In this document: positions 1 through 8,502 of the stretch, in pieces
Numbering within the stretch: the stretch's first letter is position 1
Layout: every line of letters begins with the position of its first letter
Origin: Dyella terrae
Lineage (GTDB): Bacteria; Pseudomonadota; Gammaproteobacteria; Xanthomonadales; Rhodanobacteraceae
NCBI RefSeq assembly: GCF_022394535.1
Contig: NZ_CP089414.1
Span: 4,712,001-4,776,000, forward strand
DNA: 64,000 bases
Direction: 5' to 3'
Program-made: the position numbers and the translations under genes
Notes under the pieces: model-generated
Seen by the model: only the letters and a program-made list of their open reading frames with translations
Database searches by the model: none
Told to the model about the DNA's origin: nothing

Positions 1-494
1 AGTGCAACCTGCAGCTGGGGACGTAGCCCAAGCGCCCAGCCTTCGAGGATGACGAGCTTCGGCGGCCGGGTGACCTTGGGCCATTTCGATGGCGCCGTGC
101 GCGTGTCGCGCCCCTTGTCGAAGCGCGGGTAACTCACTGGCAGCTTGTCAGATGCCTGCGGCAATGCGGCCAGCACCGACATCAGTAGTTCGATTTCGTG
201 CGTACCCGGCACGCCACGGGTGCGCAGCAGCGGATGGATCTGGTGAGCAAGGACTTCACGCTCGCTTCGCGAGTAGTAGAAGTCATCCAGCGACAGCACC
301 TCGGTAGGCCAGCCACGGGCATCGGCCTGGGCCTTCATCTCCCGCGCCAGGGTGCTCTTGCCACTGCCCTGTAGGCCGGACAGGCCCAGCAGGTAGGGGC
401 GCCGGGAACGGGCGATGCGCCCGGCGTACTGGTCGAGCAGGTGCCCGGCCAGGGTCGAATTCTGCGTGCTAGCATCTGGAGACATGCCCGCCAT
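1..494 (-). CDS. P-loop small-molecule kinase, D-glycerate 3-kinase-like (3' end outside window)
   Basis: About 164 codons are visible, and the gene runs off the left edge. Residues 40-48 read GLQGSGKST, a Walker A loop, followed by LSLDDFYYS near residue 67 and HPLLRTRGVPGTHE. This order is typical of the uridine-kinase-fold proteins related to plant D-glycerate 3-kinase and E. coli YggC, which phosphorylate a small hydroxy-acid or similar substrate in the cytoplasm. A second in-frame ATG lies at 485. It is divergent from pdxH, with only 33 bp between the start codons. Substrate is inferred from family only; the C-terminal half is not visible. Confidence 0.75.
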   Translation of the reverse strand, partial: MAGMSPDASTQNSTLAGHLLDQYAGRIARSRRPYLLGLSGLQGSGKSTLAREMKAQADARGWPTEVLSLDDFYYSRSEREVLAHQIHPLLRTRGVPGTHEIELLMSVLAALPQASDKLPVSYPRFDKGRDTRTAPSKWPKVTRPPKLVILEGWALGLRPQLQVA

Positions 495-527
495 GATGGC
501 GCGCGCGAGCCACGATTCAAGACCCCC

Positions 528-1115
528 ATGCTGAAACCAGAAATCCTAGACACATTTGTGCAACTGTTGGACGAGGCCGGCAAGGCAGGAGAGCCTGAGC
601 CGACCGCGATGAGCCTGGCCACGGTGGATGCCGCCGGGCGCGTGAGTTCGCGCATCGTGCTGCTCAAGGGGGCCGACGAGCGGGGGTTCCGCTTCTACAC
701 CAACTACGAAAGCGACAAGGGCAGCCAGGTCGAGTCGCACCCGCAGGTGGCGCTGTGCTTCCACTGGAAGCAGCTGCGCAACGCGGTGCAGGTGCGCGTG
801 GAAGGCGTGTCGCGCAAGGTGCTGCCTGAAGAGTCCGATGCGTATTTCGCCACGCGTCCGCGTGCCAGCCAGCTCGGTGCCTGGGCGTCGCTGCAATCGC
901 AGACGCTGCCCGATCGCGACACGTTCGAGCAGCGCTACGCGCGCTACGAGCACGAGTTCGAAGGCCGCGATGTGCCGCGTCCGCCCAATTGGGGCGGCTA
1001 CGTGGTGGAGCCGGACATGGTGGAGTTCTGGTACGGCGCCGAATACCGGCTGCACGAGCGCGTGCGCTGGAGCCGCCACGGTCAGACCTGGACGAGCCGC
1101 TTGCTTTACCCCTGA
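528..1115 (+). CDS. pdxH: Pyridoxamine/pyridoxine 5'-phosphate oxidase
   Basis: A 195-residue FMN enzyme that oxidises pyridoxine or pyridoxamine 5'-phosphate to pyridoxal 5'-phosphate in the cytoplasm. Visible family motifs are SRIVLLKG (40-48), FYTNYESDKG (56-65), RPRASQLGAWASLQSQ (110-125) and the C-terminal signature VEFWYGAEYRLHERVRW followed by LLYP. Length matches the family. The start at MLKPEILDTF was chosen because the open frame upstream (from 441) has no family similarity and overlaps the divergent kinase gene. Confidence 0.95.
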   Translation: MLKPEILDTFVQLLDEAGKAGEPEPTAMSLATVDAAGRVSSRIVLLKGADERGFRFYTNYESDKGSQVESHPQVALCFHWKQLRNAVQVRVEGVSRKVLPEESDAYFATRPRASQLGAWASLQSQTLPDRDTFEQRYARYEHEFEGRDVPRPPNWGGYVVEPDMVEFWYGAEYRLHERVRWSRHGQTWTSRLLYP

Positions 1116-1147
1116 TTCGATTGACCCGCCATTCGGAGGCTTCAAGC

Positions 1148-1585
1148 ATGCGTGCAACGCCCGCCGATCACGTCGCCCAGAATGGCTTTGTCGTGCACAC
1201 GCGCGGCCGCGGCTTCACCGAGATCACCGACAAGGTGGGTGACGTCGTAGCCGCCAGCGGCGTGCATACGGGCATCGCCCATATCTTCAGCCTGCACACG
1301 AGTTGCTCGCTGCTGATCAGCGAAAACGCCGACCCGGCTGTGCGCGACGATCTCGAGCGGTGGTTCAGTCGCGCCGTGCCCGATGGCGACAGCATCTTCC
1401 GCCATGACGAGGAAGGCCCAGACGACATGCCCGCCCACGTGCGCGCCATCCTCACCGGCGTCAGCCTGGTGGTTCCGGTGCATGCGGGCAAGGCGCAACT
1501 GGGCACCTGGCAGGGCATTTACCTATGGGAACACCGGCTTGATCCGCACCAGCGCAAGATCACGGTGACCGTGTTGGGACATTGA
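1148..1585 (+). CDS. YjbQ/UPF0047 family protein
   Basis: A 145-residue protein of the small trimeric YjbQ family. Visible conserved segments are GIAHIFSLHTSCSLLISEN, DLERWFSRAVP, HDEEGPDDMPAH and the near-terminal LGTWQGIYLWEHR, which together carry the invariant His, Asn and Glu residues. Some members rescue thiamine-phosphate synthase mutants of E. coli, but the physiological reaction is uncertain. ATG at 1148 follows an AGGCTT-type spacer 32 bp after pdxH. The next gene starts 4 bp after its stop, so pdxH, this gene and the next probably form one transcript. Confidence 0.85.
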   Translation: MRATPADHVAQNGFVVHTRGRGFTEITDKVGDVVAASGVHTGIAHIFSLHTSCSLLISENADPAVRDDLERWFSRAVPDGDSIFRHDEEGPDDMPAHVRAILTGVSLVVPVHAGKAQLGTWQGIYLWEHRLDPHQRKITVTVLGH

Positions 1586-1589
1586 ACGC

Positions 1590-2411
1590 GTGACTGATAT
1601 TCGCAACGCCGACCACTACCCGCAGCGCATCGTCTGCCTTACCGAAGAACCTACCGAAGTGCTCTATGCGCTTGGTGAGGAGCACCGCATCGTCGGTATC
1701 TCCGGTTTCACCGTGCGTCCGCCGCGGGCACGCAAGGAGAAGCCCAAGGTATCCGCATTCACCAGCGCGAAAATCGACGAGATCCTCAAGCTCCAACCGG
1801 ATTTCGTGATTGGGTTCTCCGATATCCAAGCAGACATCGCGCGTGAGTTGATCAAGGCCGGGGTAGAGGTGTGGATCAGCAACCATCGCAGCGTTGACGG
1901 CATCCTCGCTTACATCCGCCGATTGGGAGCGATGGTTGGCGCGGCGGAGAAGGCGGAAGCCTATGCGCGGAAAGCCGAGCAGCAGATTGCCCGCATCGAA
2001 GTGGCGGCTGCGCAGTTCGAGCGCCGACCGAAGGTGTATTTCGAGGAGTGGGACGAGCCTTTGATCACCGGCATCCAGTGGGTGGCGGAACTGATCCGGA
2101 TCGCTGGCGGCGAGGATGTGTTTCCGCGGATGTCAGGGGAGTCGTTGGCGAAGCATCGCATTCTCGAAGACGCGGGCGAGGTGGTGCGCGCGGCGCCGGA
2201 CATCATCCTCGGCTCATGGTGCGGGAAGCGGTTTCGACCGGAACGTGTTGCGGCACGTGAGGGGTGGGAGGCGATTCCTGCGGTGCGCGATAGTGAGCTT
2301 TATGAGATCAAGTCGCCAATCATTTTGCAGCCGGGGCCAGCGGCGCTGTTTGATGGGTTGGAGGCGATGCATGGGATTTTTGCGGAGTGGGATCGGGGGC
2401 GGCGGGGCTGA
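1590..2411 (+). CDS. Periplasmic-binding-protein-fold protein (BtuF/FhuD type) without signal peptide
   Basis: A 273-residue protein starting at GTG. The N-terminus reads RIVCLTEEPTEVLYALGEEHRIVGISGF, then DEILKLQPDFVIGF, VEVWISNHRSVDGILAYIRRLG and a C-terminal APDIILGSWCGKRF segment. This is the two-lobed fold of cobalamin/iron-siderophore binding proteins (Peripla_BP_2). Unlike true ABC-transporter binding proteins it shows no signal sequence or lipobox, so it should stay in the cytoplasm. No transporter genes are adjacent. The ligand cannot be told from the sequence. Confidence 0.75.
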   Translation: MTDIRNADHYPQRIVCLTEEPTEVLYALGEEHRIVGISGFTVRPPRARKEKPKVSAFTSAKIDEILKLQPDFVIGFSDIQADIARELIKAGVEVWISNHRSVDGILAYIRRLGAMVGAAEKAEAYARKAEQQIARIEVAAAQFERRPKVYFEEWDEPLITGIQWVAELIRIAGGEDVFPRMSGESLAKHRILEDAGEVVRAAPDIILGSWCGKRFRPERVAAREGWEAIPAVRDSELYEIKSPIILQPGPAALFDGLEAMHGIFAEWDRGRRG

Positions 2412-2465
2412 TTTTTGGTGTTGCGCTGTTGGCGCGCGCTGAGGTGAGGGCTCGCGGCTTTCTTT

Positions 2466-3056
2466 TCTTCCTCGCCCTTTCGGGGAGAGGGTTGGGGTGA
2501 GGGGTCAATCTAGCCTCACCGTTGTTATCGTCATCCCTGCGTAGGCAGGGATCCAGTTTCTGTATCGCTTGGTTGTCGCGTGGCGGCGATCTGGCCGCCT
2601 ACGCGGCGGGCGTTTCGACCTCCTACCGGAGGCCGAGTCACTTTTCTTTGCATGCCCAAAGAAAAGTAACCGAAGAAAGGGCACCCCCACTTGGCGCTGG
2701 CCGGTGAAGCCGGCCAGTTCGTGAGGGGTGGCCGGGCTTTTCGACAGGGCTCCTGCCCTGGCGAAAAGGGATCGGCATCCTTGCCGATCCCCCCTGCGGG
2801 CCTTCTCGTCCACCCCTCACCGCCGCACAGGGGGCCCGAAGGTCAAAAGCACCGAGCCGAAGGCTCGTGCAGCGGAGCTGCACATCGCGTCGCGGCAGGT
2901 CGCGATCACGCGACAACCGAAAGCAAAGTCACTGGATGACCAGCCATTCGGCTGTTGAAAAGCGCTTCCTGCCTCCGCAGGGATGACGGCATGGGCGAAA
3001 TGGCGGGGCCAGATTGACCCCTCACCCCAACCCTCTCCCCGGAGGGGCGAGGGAGT
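2466..3056. repeat. Composite intergenic repeat bounded by 45-bp inverted arms (copy 1)
   Basis: This gene-free stretch (2412-3175) is filled by a composite repeat. Its ends, 2467-2511 and 3011-3055, are inverted copies of a CTCGCCC-rich block. Inside are a GTCATCCCTGCG...GCAGGGATCCAG hairpin, a segment containing CACTTTTCTTTGC and AAAGAAAAGTAACC, and a block with CGACAGGGCTCCTGCCCTGGCG. The same modules recur near 8503, 9330, 33842 and 34470. I see no gene: short open frames here have no RBS and no family features. Confidence 0.85.
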
Positions 3057-3175
3057 AAGACTGAGGCGCGCCAAGCGCATCGCACTCTCTCTCTGGGCGT
3101 GCGTCAAAAGAACAATTCACCCGAAACCGCAACGCGTTAGATCAGCCTCTCACCCACAACAAGTTGAGAGTAAGG

Positions 3176-4432
3176 TCAATTCGGCCGCTGATCCGCAAAC
3201 GCGTAAACGTGATCCGCCCACTGCGTTGCTTCAAGATAAATCGCCGCCATGCGACGAATCACCTGCGGCTGCACTTCGCCACCGCGCAGGTTGCCTGCTT
3301 CCCATGCACGAATCTGATCCAGCAACATGGCAAACGGACCCTTGTTCTCCAGTAGCGCGCTGCTGATTTCGCGAGCGAGCGGCAAATGCCACAGCACGAA
3401 ATCCATCGGTGCTTCCATCATGGCGTCGAGCAACGAGAACAAGCCGGCGGTGAAAGCCATTTCGCGCTGTTCGGCGGGCATACCCTGCGCCAGTTTTTCG
3501 GCCATGTGTGCACGAATCAGTGCAGCGCGCAGCAGCTCTGGCGGACGGTCGCCGGTGCCGCTCAGCGCCATGGTGTAGATCCAGTTACGCAAGCGGGCGG
3601 CGCCGAAGAAGATGGCGGCCTGCTGCACGGATTTGAGCTGGCGCGGCAGGGCGAAGTAGGCGGAGTTTACGCAGCCCAGCAGCTTGTAGCTGAGGATGGC
3701 GTCGTCGCGCACGATCTGGCCCAGTTCAACCGGACCGGGATTGCCTTCCTGCAGTGCCTTCATCAGGCGCAGCAGGCTGAGGCGGCTCGCGGCCAACACA
3801 GGCACGGCGACTGGTTCGGGCTTGAGCAGGAACTGGCCCTGGATCGCCTGCAAGGGCAGCGATTCGCAGCGGTGATAGGTGTCGTGGTCGTCTACCTGGC
3901 CGGCGACGACGTGGGTGCCGCGCGCGTGCAGGTATTCGCTGCGCGAGCGTAGTGTTGCGGGGTCGAGCTTGCTGGCATCCAGACGTACGAACTGCACGAT
4001 CTTCAGCAGCGGCTCGACCGCGGGATTGAATTCCAGTGTCGTGTCGCCGGCATCGAGCATCAGCGGACAACCGCGCTGCGCCATGCGGGACAGGCGTTCG
4101 ACCAGCGCGGGATCGGTCGCGGCTTCGGGCTTAAGCAGCACGCCGAAGCGTGGCTGATGCTGTAGCACGTCGGTTTCTTCCATCAACAGCTCGTGCGTGA
4201 GCCGGAGGAAGGTGCGATTGCCACGCACGAGGCGGGCGAGGGCGCCGTCCGTGATGGTGGCGAGTGCGCGACGCATAAGGACGTCTTCGTTCTCGACATC
4301 ATCCTGGAACACGATCTCGTACGCGAACAGCTCGCGCCGGTTGTCCAGCATGGGCAGGCGAATCACTGGCAGCGGTTGTTCGCTGGCGGTGGATATGTCC
4401 TGGGCTGTAGTGATGGCCGCGGCTTCGCTCAT
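3176..4432 (-). CDS. HDOD-domain protein with degenerate EAL-like N-terminus
   Basis: A 418-residue protein. The N-terminal half (FAYEIVFQDD, later FGVLLKPEAATDPALVERL and KIVQFVRLDASKLD) resembles a YuxH-type EAL fold but lacks the catalytic E-A-L and metal-binding residues, so it should not degrade c-di-GMP. The C-terminal half, from about residue 220, is HDOD (DAILSYKLLGCVNSAYFALP, QAAIFFGAARLRNWI), a module found in bacterial signalling proteins. The start at MSEAAAI was preferred to an ATG 63 bp upstream whose extension is unconserved in character. It lies downstream of flgN on the same strand, 95 bp away, and may be a motility-linked signalling protein. Confidence 0.8.
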   Translation of the reverse strand: MSEAAAITTAQDISTASEQPLPVIRLPMLDNRRELFAYEIVFQDDVENEDVLMRRALATITDGALARLVRGNRTFLRLTHELLMEETDVLQHQPRFGVLLKPEAATDPALVERLSRMAQRGCPLMLDAGDTTLEFNPAVEPLLKIVQFVRLDASKLDPATLRSRSEYLHARGTHVVAGQVDDHDTYHRCESLPLQAIQGQFLLKPEPVAVPVLAASRLSLLRLMKALQEGNPGPVELGQIVRDDAILSYKLLGCVNSAYFALPRQLKSVQQAAIFFGAARLRNWIYTMALSGTGDRPPELLRAALIRAHMAEKLAQGMPAEQREMAFTAGLFSLLDAMMEAPMDFVLWHLPLAREISSALLENKGPFAMLLDQIRAWEAGNLRGGEVQPQVIRRMAAIYLEATQWADHVYAFADQRPN

Positions 4433-4527
4433 GATCAATCGACGTGTGGACGATGGTTGAGTGGGACGGCAATGACGCCGGCAAAACTGGAGCACGCGTG
4501 GAGGCGTGCGCGCATGTTGTTGTTTGC

Positions 4528-4975
4528 TTAGGCCTCGGCCAGCGGTTGCGAGCGCAGGCTCGTGCGCAGGTCACCCGCGCGGCCATACACACTTGCTTCC
4601 GTCTCGTTGCCGGTAAGTACCGCCAGCGCCTTGCGCACCTGCTGCAGACGGATACCCACGAGGTAGCCATTGCGCTGGTTGAGCTGCTGACAGGCACGTA
4701 GCGACTGCAGAACTTCTTGCCACTTCGGTGCCAGCACGCGGCTGGCGTCCGGTGCACCCTGGCTCAACTGCACGCGTTCGCCGTCGAGTTGTTCCAGACG
4801 CACCATCAGTTCGTGCTTGTTGGCGCCGGCGTGGTTGAGCGCGTCGACGTCAGCCGTTTCCAAGGCGGAGCGCTCGGTGGTAAGCGCGTCCATCAGTTCA
4901 CCCACTGCCAGCCGCATTTCCTCGACCGAGGCCGTCAGGGCATGGTCTCAGTTCGGCTTGCAGGGACGGGTTCAT
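4528..4975 (-). pseudogene. flgN: FlgN export chaperone, frameshifted as given
   Basis: FlgN is the cytoplasmic chaperone that delivers FlgK and FlgL to the flagellar export gate. The ATG at 4975 overlaps the flgM stop (ATGA) and begins MNPSLQAEL; this frame then goes wrong and stops. The continuing frame reads ALTASVEEMRLAVGELMDAL and runs on as a typical helical FlgN to 4528. One surplus base at about 4944-4951 explains the break. With it removed the gene is 148 codons, the normal length. As given, only an internal ATG at 4917 would yield a truncated product. Confidence 0.85.
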
Positions 4976-5296
4976 GACTTGCCGTTGAGCTGGTTGTCGA
5001 GCGACATCATGCGGTCGGCGATGCGGCCGGCGTCCACTTTGTAGGTGCCGTTCGCGAGAGCCTGGCGGATCTGATCGACTTTCTTCGTGTCCATGGTGGC
5101 ACCGTCGGTGGTGCGGGCTGCTTCCTGCAGGGCGCGTGCGGAGTCGGTCAACTGCACGCGGTCGGTGGTACCCGTGCTGCCGGCAGTGGCGTCGCTGGAC
5201 GTTGTGCTGGCGGGGCTCTGCGTAGCGCTGCTGCCCTGGCCCGTGGGGGGCTGGGGGGAGCTTCGGCAAGCCGTTGTTGGAAATAGTGGTGTTCAT
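4972..5296 (-). pseudogene. flgM: FlgM anti-sigma-28 factor, frameshifted as given
   Basis: FlgM binds and silences FliA until the hook is complete, then is exported. The ATG at 5296 starts MNTTISNNGLPKLP. The frame is then lost at two adjacent G6 runs (5245-5250 and 5253-5258 on the plus strand). The other frame continues TGQGSSATQ, then DRVQLTDSARALQEAA and DTKKVDQIRQALANGTYKVDAGRIADRMM, the C-terminal FliA-binding region. Removing one G gives 107 residues, normal for FlgM. It has its own sigma-28 promoter at 5336-5362 and overlaps flgN. Confidence 0.88.
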
Positions 5297-5335
5297 GGGG
5301 TCCGTTCTCTTGGATTGCTGGCCCTGTTGCTGACA

Positions 5336-5362
5336 GGATCGGCCGGCTGGCCGCAAACTTTA
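5336..5362 (-). promoter_or_regulatory. Sigma-28 (FliA) promoter of flgM
   Basis: Reading the minus strand, TAAAGTTT is followed by 11 bases and GCCGATCC. The -35 box is identical to the E. coli FliA consensus and the -10 box matches in six of eight positions with the exact spacer. It ends 40 bp before the flgM ATG, giving late expression of flgM and flgN. Confidence 0.85.
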
Positions 5363-5381
5363 ATCGTTTATGCGAGTCGGT

Positions 5382-6075
5382 TCAGGGAACTGCGAGCACC
5401 TCGCCGGGCGCCATGACCATGGCGTCGATCACTTTGCCCGAGCTGCCGTTGCGTACCTTGAGGCGCGAACCGCTGTCCCCGCCACCCAGCGCGACGCCGC
5501 TGGCGCGAACCTCGATACCGTTGAGCCGGGACACCAGTTGCACCTGGTCACCCGCTTTCACGGCGCTGCGCCCCCCCCAGGGCGGACGGAGTGACGACGT
5601 TGCCGGCGCCCAGGGCGCGGGCAAGGGTACGTCCTTCCAGGTCCGCCATGTCACTCACATAGCCATAGCCCAGGCGGGTGATGTCGCGCTCCTCCGTGCG
5701 CACGTCGTCGACGCGTACGCCGTCGCCGCGCTGCAGGGGGCGCACCAGCACCAGCACCTGACGGAAAACTTGCAGTTGCACCGGCACATGCAGGGTCCAG
5801 CCGTCCGCGCCGGGGCATCGCACCAGTACTGTCATGCGCGGCATCAACCGCGCACCGGCTTGCAGGCTGACATTGGTTGCCACGGGGCAGGGCGTCAGTT
5901 CCAGCGTTCGTGTATCCAGTTCCGCGGCCTTGGCCACGACACGGCTGCCCGGGGTTTCGTACTGGCCGCGCAACCACTGCTCTGCACTGGCGCGCGCCGC
6001 CTGTGCCGGCTCCGCGGCATGGGCGGGCAGCACGAGGGCGCCGAGCAGCAAGGTGGCCAGTACGCGCCGGCTCAC
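5382..6075 (-). pseudogene. flgA: FlgA P-ring assembly chaperone, frameshifted as given
   Basis: FlgA is a periplasmic chaperone for FlgI. The GTG at 6075 overlaps the stop of the upstream chemoreceptor gene and begins a signal peptide ([20 protein letters not shown]). The body contains ASAEQWLRGQY and a SAF-type segment VLVLVRPLQRGDGVRVDDV, ending DLEGRTLARALGAGNVVTPSALGG. There a C8 run (5571-5578, plus strand) shifts the frame. The other frame continues RSAVKAGDQVQLVSRLNG to the true end. Removing one base gives 230 residues, the usual size. Confidence 0.88.
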
Positions 6076-7379
6076 AAGTCGGCCAGCAACGCGTTGAGCT
6101 GGGTGAGCAAGGTTTCGCGCTCGCCCTCCAATTGCTGCATCAACTGCCCTGCCTGATCGATCTGGCCATCGCACAGCAAGCTGGCGAAGGCGGTGCCTTG
6201 TTCGCGAAAGCGTGTGCCCGTGGCGCTAAGTGCGTTGGCCGCCGGGTTGCTGCCGCGGCTGGAGGTAAGGCGTTCCAGCGTGCGGCTAAGCGCCTGCGTG
6301 TCGAACCAGCGACGGTCGAGTGCAGCCGGTTCCTGTAGGGCCAATTCCATAGCCTGGCGCAGACCCTGCGCGGCTTCGCGCACGGTCAGGCTGAGGCTGG
6401 CCGGGTCTTCGCCGGTTTCGGTTTCCAGCCAGTCCAGCGCCAGGCGGTGGCCGAGCAAGGTGCCGCGGCTCAGTGCTTCGGATTGGCGCGTGGTTTCGGC
6501 AGAGCGACGGTGCCATACGCCCAGCGCGGCCTGTGCGGCGACGGCGCGTGCGTGCTGCGCGTCCTGGTTTTTATGCATGGTGCCGATGCGCTCGTCCATC
6601 TGGCGTAGCGCTTCGCTGCTGTCATGCAGCGAGGTTTCGGTCTGGCTGACGCCGCCCTGGGCGCGGTCGAGGCGCTGCAGGCCTTGCTGTACGTCGCCAT
6701 CCAGCTGTTGGGAGAACTCACCAATGGAGCCGGTCACCAGTTCGATCTCGCCGGTGGCCTGGCTGGTCTTCTCAGCCAGTTGCTTGACCTCGTCGGCCAC
6801 TACCGCGAAGCCGCGCCCTGCTTCACCCGCACGGGCGGCCTCGATAGCGGCGTTGAGGGCAACCAGGTTGGTCTGGTGGGCGATCTCCTGCACCACCCCG
6901 GTGAGCTTGCGGATCTGCGCCACTTGCTCGGCCAGCTTGCTCTGGTTGCGATTCATGGCCGACAGGGCGGTGCGCAGCAGGCGCAGTTGACCGTCCAGCT
7001 CGCTCACGCTGCGCTCGCTGCCTTCGCCAGTCTGACGCGCGTAGCTCAGGCTGGTGGCGATCTGTTGCAGTGATGTCGAGATTCCGGCACTGCCGTCCGT
7101 CAAACGACCGACGTCGTCGCGGCTTTCCTGTGCCGACTTGTGCATGGACGCTTGCTCGCGGGCCAACTGCTGGGCCGCGCCGAGCACCAGGCCCAGTTGT
7201 TCCATCGTCTGCATGGCGACGGCCACCGGTGGCCGCGTAGTGGACACGGCCGCCAACAGCGGGGCCAGGGCCTGCGCTGTGCGGGGGTGCCGGGCCGATA
7301 GCTGTGCGACCTGCGCCCGGTCACCCGCAGCGGCGGCGCGGGCGAGATCGGCGAGATGCTGGCTCCAGATCAGACTCAT
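6072..7379 (-). CDS. Soluble methyl-accepting chemotaxis-like protein
   Basis: A 435-residue protein with no membrane segment or periplasmic domain. The signalling hairpin tip is clear: [19 protein letters not shown] then [28 protein letters not shown], the CheA/CheW contact region. Heptad-type coiled coil lies on both sides, with a C-terminal domain of about 150 residues that I do not recognise. It probably senses a cytoplasmic signal or modulates the CheA array. Start MSLIWSQHL has an AGGAAGG upstream. A sigma-28 promoter at 7415-7441 reads into it, and flgA overlaps its stop, so mcp-flgA may be cotranscribed. Confidence 0.88.
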   Translation of the reverse strand: MSLIWSQHLADLARAAAAGDRAQVAQLSARHPRTAQALAPLLAAVSTTRPPVAVAMQTMEQLGLVLGAAQQLAREQASMHKSAQESRDDVGRLTDGSAGISTSLQQIATSLSYARQTGEGSERSVSELDGQLRLLRTALSAMNRNQSKLAEQVAQIRKLTGVVQEIAHQTNLVALNAAIEAARAGEAGRGFAVVADEVKQLAEKTSQATGEIELVTGSIGEFSQQLDGDVQQGLQRLDRAQGGVSQTETSLHDSSEALRQMDERIGTMHKNQDAQHARAVAAQAALGVWHRRSAETTRQSEALSRGTLLGHRLALDWLETETGEDPASLSLTVREAAQGLRQAMELALQEPAALDRRWFDTQALSRTLERLTSSRGSNPAANALSATGTRFREQGTAFASLLCDGQIDQAGQLMQQLEGERETLLTQLNALLADL

Positions 7380-7414
7380 GGGTGGATCGTTCCTTCCTAT
7401 AAGGGTCGCCCCAG

Positions 7415-7441
7415 GCATCGGCGGCGAACGTCGGAACTTGA
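7415..7441 (-). promoter_or_regulatory. Sigma-28 promoter of the soluble chemoreceptor
   Basis: On the minus strand TCAAGTTC, 11 bases, GCCGATGC. The spacing and -10 core are the same as in the flgM, cheV and STAS promoters. It is 36 bp upstream of the ATG. Confidence 0.75.
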
Positions 7442-7476
7442 GAAGCAAGCGACGTGCCATGACGGCCCTCCCGTGC

Positions 7477-7503
7477 TCAAGCCGTGGCTGACCCGGCCGA
7501 TAC
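7477..7503 (+). promoter_or_regulatory. Sigma-28 promoter of cheV
   Basis: TCAAGCCG, 11 bases, GCCGATAC, 41 bp before the cheV ATG. It lies back to back with the minus-strand sigma-28 promoter at 7415-7441, so both divergent chemotaxis genes are in the FliA regulon. An ATG-like frame starting at 7484 lies inside the promoter and is not the start. Confidence 0.75.
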
Positions 7504-7543
7504 GCGGGGAGTAAAGGCGGCTGGGCCGCGGCGAGGAAACCGC

Positions 7544-8473
7544 ATGAGCGCGTGGATGGACAAGGTGGAGCAGCAGACCCGGCTGGCAGGGCATAACCGC
7601 GTGGCCATACTGCTGTTTCGCATGGGCGACGAGCAGCTGTTTGGCATCAACGTATTCAAGGTGCGTGAGGTCATGCGTCGCCCGCCGATGGAGCGCATGC
7701 CTGACGCCCATCCCCTGATTGCCGGTAGCTGCGATTACCGCGGCACCACTATCCCCATCATCGACCTGGCCGTTGCGCTGGGGTACCCCTCGCTGCGCGA
7801 CGTCACTTCTGCGCACCTGATGGTCACCGAGTTCAGCCGCAGCGTGCAGGGCTTTCTGGTGGCGGAGCCACAGCGGTTGGTCCAGTGCGACGGCGAGTCG
7901 CTCGCCGCGCCGGCGCCCGCGCTGGGCTTCGGCAGCCGCGTCAACGCGGTAACGCGCGTGGACGGTGCGCTGGTGGCGGTAGTGGACGTGGAGCATGTAT
8001 TGGCATCACTCAACGCCACGCCCACCGAGCTGTCGGCCCCGATGCAGCGCATCGCCCGGGTCCACGACCTGCAGCCGCGCCGTGTGATGGTGGTGGATGA
8101 CTCGCTGGTTGCCCGCAATCAGCTGGTGAATCTGTTCCGGCAGATGGACGTGGAATGTGTGGTCGCGACGGATGGGCGCGAAGCGCTGGAGCGGCTGCAG
8201 GCCATCGCTGAATCGCCCGGCGAGGAGCGTGTGACGCTGGTGGTGTCGGACATCGAGATGCCGCGGCTGGATGGCTATGCGTTGACCCGCGCAATTCGCG
8301 AGACGCCCGCGCTGCGAACGTTGAAGGTGGTGTTGCACAGTTCGATCAGTGGAATTTTCAATGAGGCGATGGTGCGCGAGGTGAACGCGGATCGCTTTGT
8401 GGCGAAGTTTCAGCCGGATGTGTTGGCGCAGGCGGTGTTGGATTTGATGCCGGAGAGGTTTGGGGAGTTTTGA
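7544..8473 (+). CDS. cheV: CheV: CheW-receiver coupling protein
   Basis: A 309-residue chemotaxis adaptor. Residues 1 to about 160 are CheW-like ([34 protein letters not shown]). The C-terminal part is a receiver domain with the acidic pair in [14 protein letters not shown], phospho-acceptor Asp in [15 protein letters not shown] and Lys in FVAKFQ. It couples receptors to CheA and probably tunes signalling when phosphorylated. Start [16 protein letters not shown] follows GAGGAA. Note FVAKFQ where most receivers have KPF. Confidence 0.95.
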   Translation: MSAWMDKVEQQTRLAGHNRVAILLFRMGDEQLFGINVFKVREVMRRPPMERMPDAHPLIAGSCDYRGTTIPIIDLAVALGYPSLRDVTSAHLMVTEFSRSVQGFLVAEPQRLVQCDGESLAAPAPALGFGSRVNAVTRVDGALVAVVDVEHVLASLNATPTELSAPMQRIARVHDLQPRRVMVVDDSLVARNQLVNLFRQMDVECVVATDGREALERLQAIAESPGEERVTLVVSDIEMPRLDGYALTRAIRETPALRTLKVVLHSSISGIFNEAMVREVNADRFVAKFQPDVLAQAVLDLMPERFGEF

Positions 8474-8502
8474 GTTTTGGGCGCGGCGCTTGGTTCTTTG
8501 CT

